Shown one piece after another: positions 6,865 through 9,416 of a DNA stretch of 9,416 nt. The notes beneath the pieces were generated by a model. The model was not told the origin of the DNA. It worked only from the letters and a program-made list of their open reading frames with translations, and ran no database searches. The DNA comes from Candidatus Ratteibacteria bacterium (GTDB lineage Bacteria; CAIJMQ01): contig JAQURI010000053.1 of NCBI GenBank assembly GCA_028715665.1, positions 1-9,416 of the forward strand, in the 5' to 3' direction. Numbering within the stretch: position 1 is the first letter of the stretch; each line of letters starts with the position of its first letter. A program made the position numbers and the translations under genes.

Positions 6865-7248
6865 CTACCACTTTGTTACGGATTTCTTGCCCACTTTTTC
6901 CAGCATCGAAGCCAAATCATCTATATTCAGCGCTGAATTGCGATATGTCGCCAATGCAAAAACCATAGGCAAATTCATTCCCGTTACAACTCTGACGGGA
7001 TATTTTTTCTTCATACTTATGCACATTGACGAAGCACTGCTTCCGAAAATATCGGTGAGAATAAGAACGCCTTCTTGGGATGCCACTTTCTCTACGGCTT
7101 TATTAAGCCTTGTACGCAAACCGAACGGTTCTTCTTTATAGCGGGTAGTAATCACAACAACACTTTTGAGATTACCTATAATTTTTCTTGATGTAGAAAT
7201 AAGTTCTTTTGGAAAATTTCCGTGACCGGTAATTACTACCCCTATCAT
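6865..7248 (-). CDS. PTS EIIA protein, mannose (Man) family, single domain
   Basis: This 127-residue protein is a stand-alone EIIA(Man) domain, which accepts phosphate from HPr on a histidine. GHG at 8-10 gives the acceptor His9, and Asp66 in ILTDIFGSS (63-71) is the conserved carboxylate partner; spacing matches E. coli ManX (His10/Asp67). VTGMNLPMVFALA at 88-100 matches the family's conserved NLPM turn. The usual GGSP/GGTP stretch after the Asp is GSSAS here, a deviation worth noting. No EIIB domain is fused, and no EIIB, EIIC or EIID gene is in the window, so it may be a regulatory EIIA as in HprK-linked systems of some Proteobacteria; a DhaM-like role with dihydroxyacetone kinase is an alternative. 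The gene starts 56 bases after fbaB, with AAAAGGATG as ribosome site. Confidence 0.9.
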   Translation of the reverse strand: MIGVVITGHGNFPKELISTSRKIIGNLKSVVVITTRYKEEPFGLRTRLNKAVEKVASQEGVLILTDIFGSSASSMCISMKKKYPVRVVTGMNLPMVFALATYRNSALNIDDLASMLEKVGKKSVTKW

Positions 7249-7304
7249 GTCATCCTTTTGGGAATAAGTTTACATAATACCGCCAGATTCTCTAACAGAA
7301 CCAA

Positions 7305-8375
7305 TTAAAACTTTCTTCTATACTCCTCTTTCCGCATAATTTTGGTTACTTCTTCCAAAAGTTTTAACGCTTCTTTAATGGGAATACCCCAGAAATTTCT
7401 GCCCACGATTCTACCTTCTCCGCCGGCGTCCATTATGATTCTTGTGGATTCACTAACTGCATCGCCTTTTGTTTTAGCTCCGCCGGAGAATATTACAAAA
7501 GTCCTTTCGCCTGCGCCTATAACTATTTTACTTCTCTCTACATGCTGTTCATAAGTCAACAAGGAATCATAATTGGGTTTTTGCCCTTTCGCTTTCATTT
7601 CTTTGTCGTATTCGAGAAGTTTTTCTCTTTTGGGCTCCAAATCCAAATATTTGCCAGCTTCAGGTATTTTCTTCATATATTCTTTCATTATGAAGTTTTC
7701 ATATGCATCGCGTTTGGCAGGTTCCACAACGCTTGGGAATTTAGTTTTAACTATATCTGCCCCGAGAGATTCTGCAGAGGACACGGCATAATGGCACCAC
7801 AAAAGACTATCTGCTTTTGTAGAATCTGGTAATGGTCCGCGGGGATAACTCCATAAAACAAGAGGAAGACCGAACCTATGCGCTTCACCCCTGACTTTAG
7901 CAATTCTTTCGATATCAGCGCCTATATCTTCCGAACCGAGATAAAAAGTTAAACCGACTGCCGTAGCGCCAACCCTGATTGCGTCTTCAACCGAACCAAA
8001 CATCGTGTGGCGCGGATAGTTTACGTCATTTATATTACCAGTATAGAAATGTCCGTCCAACTTAACCATCAGAGGAACTTTAGGGTCTATATCGTGCTGG
8101 TATTTTTGGGCCTGTCCTACAGATAGAACAAGCGAAGAAAAATTGCCTTTGTTAGCTAACTCAATTACCGCCTCCGGCTTTGCAGACCTCTCCCATTTGA
8201 ATTCGTGCCCTGGCCCGTGCTCTACAAGCTGGTCAAACGGAAGTCCCAGGAAAGTTCCATACCCCGGCCCGTTTTGATAAAACATCCTGTGTATTTTCTC
8301 GGCTGTGCTTCTATTCATAGCCGCCTTTGAAATTAAATCTCTCAAAGTAGGCCTGTTTTGTAATATATTTGCCAT
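7305..8375 (-). CDS. fbaB: Class I fructose-bisphosphate aldolase, FbaB/DhnA type
   Basis: This Schiff-base aldolase reversibly cleaves fructose 1,6-bisphosphate to dihydroxyacetone phosphate and glyceraldehyde 3-phosphate. It has 356 residues, close to E. coli FbaB (about 350). Shared segments are GLPFDQLVEHG (44-54), VKLDGHFY (104-111), VGATAVGLTFYLGSED (135-150), LVLWSYPRG (172-180) and GADIVKTKFP (205-214), whose Lys210 is the likely Schiff-base lysine (Lys212 is the alternative). SGGAKTKGDAVSE and GRIVGRNFW form the C-terminal phosphate-binding region. The DeoC/FbaB/LacD family also contains an aminodideoxyheptulosonate synthase, but those are nearer 270 residues and lack the N-terminal extension seen here. 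It has the strongest ribosome site of the operon (AAAAGGAGGAA, 8382-8392) and follows tpiA, so its products meet the next glycolytic enzyme directly. Confidence 0.93.
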   Translation of the reverse strand: MANILQNRPTLRDLISKAAMNRSTAEKIHRMFYQNGPGYGTFLGLPFDQLVEHGPGHEFKWERSAKPEAVIELANKGNFSSLVLSVGQAQKYQHDIDPKVPLMVKLDGHFYTGNINDVNYPRHTMFGSVEDAIRVGATAVGLTFYLGSEDIGADIERIAKVRGEAHRFGLPLVLWSYPRGPLPDSTKADSLLWCHYAVSSAESLGADIVKTKFPSVVEPAKRDAYENFIMKEYMKKIPEAGKYLDLEPKREKLLEYDKEMKAKGQKPNYDSLLTYEQHVERSKIVIGAGERTFVIFSGGAKTKGDAVSESTRIIMDAGGEGRIVGRNFWGIPIKEALKLLEEVTKIMRKEEYRRKF

Positions 8376-8381
8376 ATCTTA

Positions 8382-8392
8382 TTCCTCCTTTT
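8382..8392 (-). promoter_or_regulatory. Strong fbaB ribosome binding site beside an AT palindrome
   Basis: The minus strand reads AAAAGGAGGAA, a near-perfect Shine-Dalgarno six bases upstream of the fbaB ATG. It directly abuts the 12-base perfect palindrome TTTTATATAAAA (8389-8400) and a T7 run, so part of its A-stretch could pair locally. Start choice for fbaB rests on this site. Confidence 0.7.
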
Positions 8393-8396
8393 ATAT

Positions 8397-8433
8397 AAAA
8401 AAAGTGCGCCCGCCGTATTAATAAAGACAGGCA
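8397..8433 (-). terminator. Weak terminator-like hairpin between tpiA and fbaB
   Basis: On the minus strand TGCCTGTC and GGCGGGCG can form eight consecutive pairs in RNA (five Watson-Crick, three G-U) around an 11-base loop, followed by CAC and a run of seven U. This resembles an intrinsic terminator or attenuator and lies in the 65-base tpiA-fbaB spacer. The G-U pairs make the stem weak, so partial read-through would be expected and would set fbaB and PTS expression relative to tpiA. Confidence 0.35.
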
Positions 8434-8440
8434 AGAATTT

Positions 8441-9196
8441 TTATTTTTTGAACTGAACGATGCGACTAAAACCTGCGCTATCCAAAGAAGCGCCGCCGAC
8501 CAACGCTCCGTCGATATTTTCTTGGCTCATCAAAGCGTCTATATTATCGGGCTTAACGCTGCCGCCATAAAGGATTGATATATTATTGCTTAAATCAGAA
8601 GAATAAAGTTTGCTTAAGGATTTTCTGATTACTGAATGCATTCCGTCCGCCACATCGGGGGTGGCGGTTTTTCCAGTGCCTATAGCCCATACCGGCTCAT
8701 ATGCAATCACCAATTTCAACACATCTTCTTCGTTCATATCCATCAAACCTTTTTCAACCTGACTTATGACTGTGCTCTCGGCAATTCCCTTCTCCCGCTG
8801 GTCCAAGGTCTCTCCTACACAAAATATGGGAGTGAGACCGAAATTAAGTGCCGTTTTTATTTTTTTGTTGATTATCGCATCGGTTTCATTGAAATATTTT
8901 CTTCTCTCCGAGTGCCCTATAATTACGAACTGACATCCCACGTCTTTAATCATCAAAGGTGAAATTTCGCCCGTATATGCGCCCTCCTTTTCATAATAAA
9001 TATTCTGAGCGCCGAGTTTTATCGTGCTATTCTTTATTGCCTGACCAACACTAAAAAGCGAAGTAAACGGCGGGCATAAAACTACGATTGTATTCTTTAT
9101 ATTAACAAGGGATTTTTTTAAATTTTCAGCCAACTGGACAGCTTCTCGTGTTGTCTTATACATTTTCCAATTGCCCGCTATAATTTTCTTTCTCAT
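8441..9196 (-). CDS. tpiA: Triosephosphate isomerase
   Basis: TIM interconverts dihydroxyacetone phosphate and glyceraldehyde 3-phosphate in glycolysis and gluconeogenesis. The 251-residue length is standard. AGNWKMYK at 7-14 has the substrate-binding Asn9 and Lys11; IIGHSERR at 92-99 has the electrophile His95; AYEPVWAIGTGKTATP at 165-180 has the catalytic base Glu167 and the mobile loop 6. LYGGSVKPDNI and GALVGGASL complete the phosphate-binding site. The start ATG overlaps the upstream EIIA stop as ATGA, and AAGGAT lies eight bases before it, so translation is probably coupled to the preceding PTS gene. All catalytic residues are intact. Confidence 0.98.
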   Translation of the reverse strand: MRKKIIAGNWKMYKTTREAVQLAENLKKSLVNIKNTIVVLCPPFTSLFSVGQAIKNSTIKLGAQNIYYEKEGAYTGEISPLMIKDVGCQFVIIGHSERRKYFNETDAIINKKIKTALNFGLTPIFCVGETLDQREKGIAESTVISQVEKGLMDMNEEDVLKLVIAYEPVWAIGTGKTATPDVADGMHSVIRKSLSKLYSSDLSNNISILYGGSVKPDNIDALMSQENIDGALVGGASLDSAGFSRIVQFKK

Positions 9197-9416
9197 TGCA
9201 CTTTATCCTTTTTCTCTCTGTCAGCTATTACTTGATAAATATCATCTGCGGTTTTGGCCTTAACCAAACTTTCCCTGAAAAGCCTGTCTTTCAAAAAACG
9301 GGACAACCGCGCCAAAACTTTTAGATGTAACTGCCCGTGTTCGGGGGAAGTCAAAAGCAAGAAAAATAAATAGACGGGTTTGCCGTCAATTGAACCGAAA
9401 TCGATTCCTTCTTTGG
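9193..9416 (-). CDS. PTS EIIA protein, fructose/nitrogen (PtsN-like) family, C-terminal part
   Basis: The frame is open from the window edge to a TGA that overlaps the tpiA ATG (ATGA, 9193-9196). The 73 visible residues begin KEGIDFGSIDGKPVYLFFLL, continue SPEHGQLHLKVLARLSRFLK and end KAKTADDIYQVIADREKKDK. This is the C-terminal half of a type-2 EIIA domain as in PtsN or the IIA part of fructose permeases. The phosphorylated histidine (in an xPH motif) lies upstream, outside the window, so its presence cannot be checked. Because the protein ends just after the EIIA domain, either a stand-alone PtsN-like regulator or a fusion with EIIA at the C-terminus is possible. It is a second, unrelated EIIA in the same operon as HPr and enzyme I. 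Confidence 0.88.
   Translation of the reverse strand, partial: KEGIDFGSIDGKPVYLFFLLLTSPEHGQLHLKVLARLSRFLKDRLFRESLVKAKTADDIYQVIADREKKDKVQ

Noticed and set aside
7249..7304. Minus-strand spacer with a short frame ending VRESGGIM and a six-pair stem GGTTCT/AGAATC
   Set aside because: The frame has no ATG and is far too short to be a gene. The stem contains a G-U pair, has no U-run after it and is within chance expectation.
7542..7832. Plus-strand open frame of 96 codons antisense to fbaB
   Set aside because: Its hydrophobic, Phe-rich product is what results from reading Lys/Glu-rich coding sequence on the opposite strand; no ribosome site or family match is visible.

Overview
The window is a dense bacterial chromosomal segment, moderately AT-rich, with a housekeeping gene set. 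Ten of its eleven recognisable genes lie on the minus strand and are packed with spacers of 1 to 107 bases, or with 1-4 base overlaps. They look like one long operon read from the right edge towards position 596. The eleventh gene, coaD, runs on the plus strand from the left edge and converges on the end of that operon. I see no rRNA, tRNA, CRISPR, insertion sequence or prophage gene, and no gene-free stretch longer than about 110 bases. The organism cannot be named from the sequence. The mix (HPr and enzyme I with single-domain EIIA proteins, FbaB-type class I aldolase, archaeal-style bifunctional phosphoglucose/phosphomannose isomerase, GuaB3-type IMPDH relative, heptameric spacer repeats) suggests an uncultured bacterial lineage rather than a common model group. 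That is inference only.

Layout in transcription order of the operon (right to left): the C-terminal part of a fructose/nitrogen-type PTS EIIA (9193-9416, cut by the window edge); triosephosphate isomerase tpiA (8441-9196); class I fructose-bisphosphate aldolase fbaB (7305-8375); a mannose-family EIIA (6865-7248); HPr ptsH (6598-6858); enzyme I ptsI (4854-6596); bifunctional phosphoglucose/phosphomannose isomerase (3779-4843); a sugar-phosphate nucleotidyltransferase (3033-3779); S-adenosylmethionine synthetase metK (1864-3030); and a CBS-less IMP dehydrogenase family protein of the GuaB3 type (596-1756). coaD (55-546, plus) faces them.

Functionally, three blocks are joined. The first is triose and hexose phosphate metabolism (TpiA, FbaB, PGI/PMI). 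The second is a phosphorelay of PEP, enzyme I, HPr and two EIIA families, with no EIIB or EIIC permease gene in view. It reads more like a regulatory PTS that senses PEP and glycolytic flux than a sugar importer. The third is precursor supply: sugar nucleotides, SAM, a purine nucleotide enzyme and, convergently, coenzyme A. HPr carries both His15 and a Ser46 site, so control by an HPr kinase is plausible.

The most unusual non-coding structures are two arrays of degenerate 7-base repeats. One (554-595) fills the coaD/guaB3 convergent spacer. The other (1774-1873) makes an inverted pair of 40-base arms around a T4 loop between metK and guaB3, and it supplies the metK stop codon. A weak terminator-like hairpin followed by U7 sits between tpiA and fbaB (8397-8433). 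Nothing here is clearly a new defence or mobile system. The candidates for novelty are the PTS/glycolysis gene arrangement and the heptad arrays.
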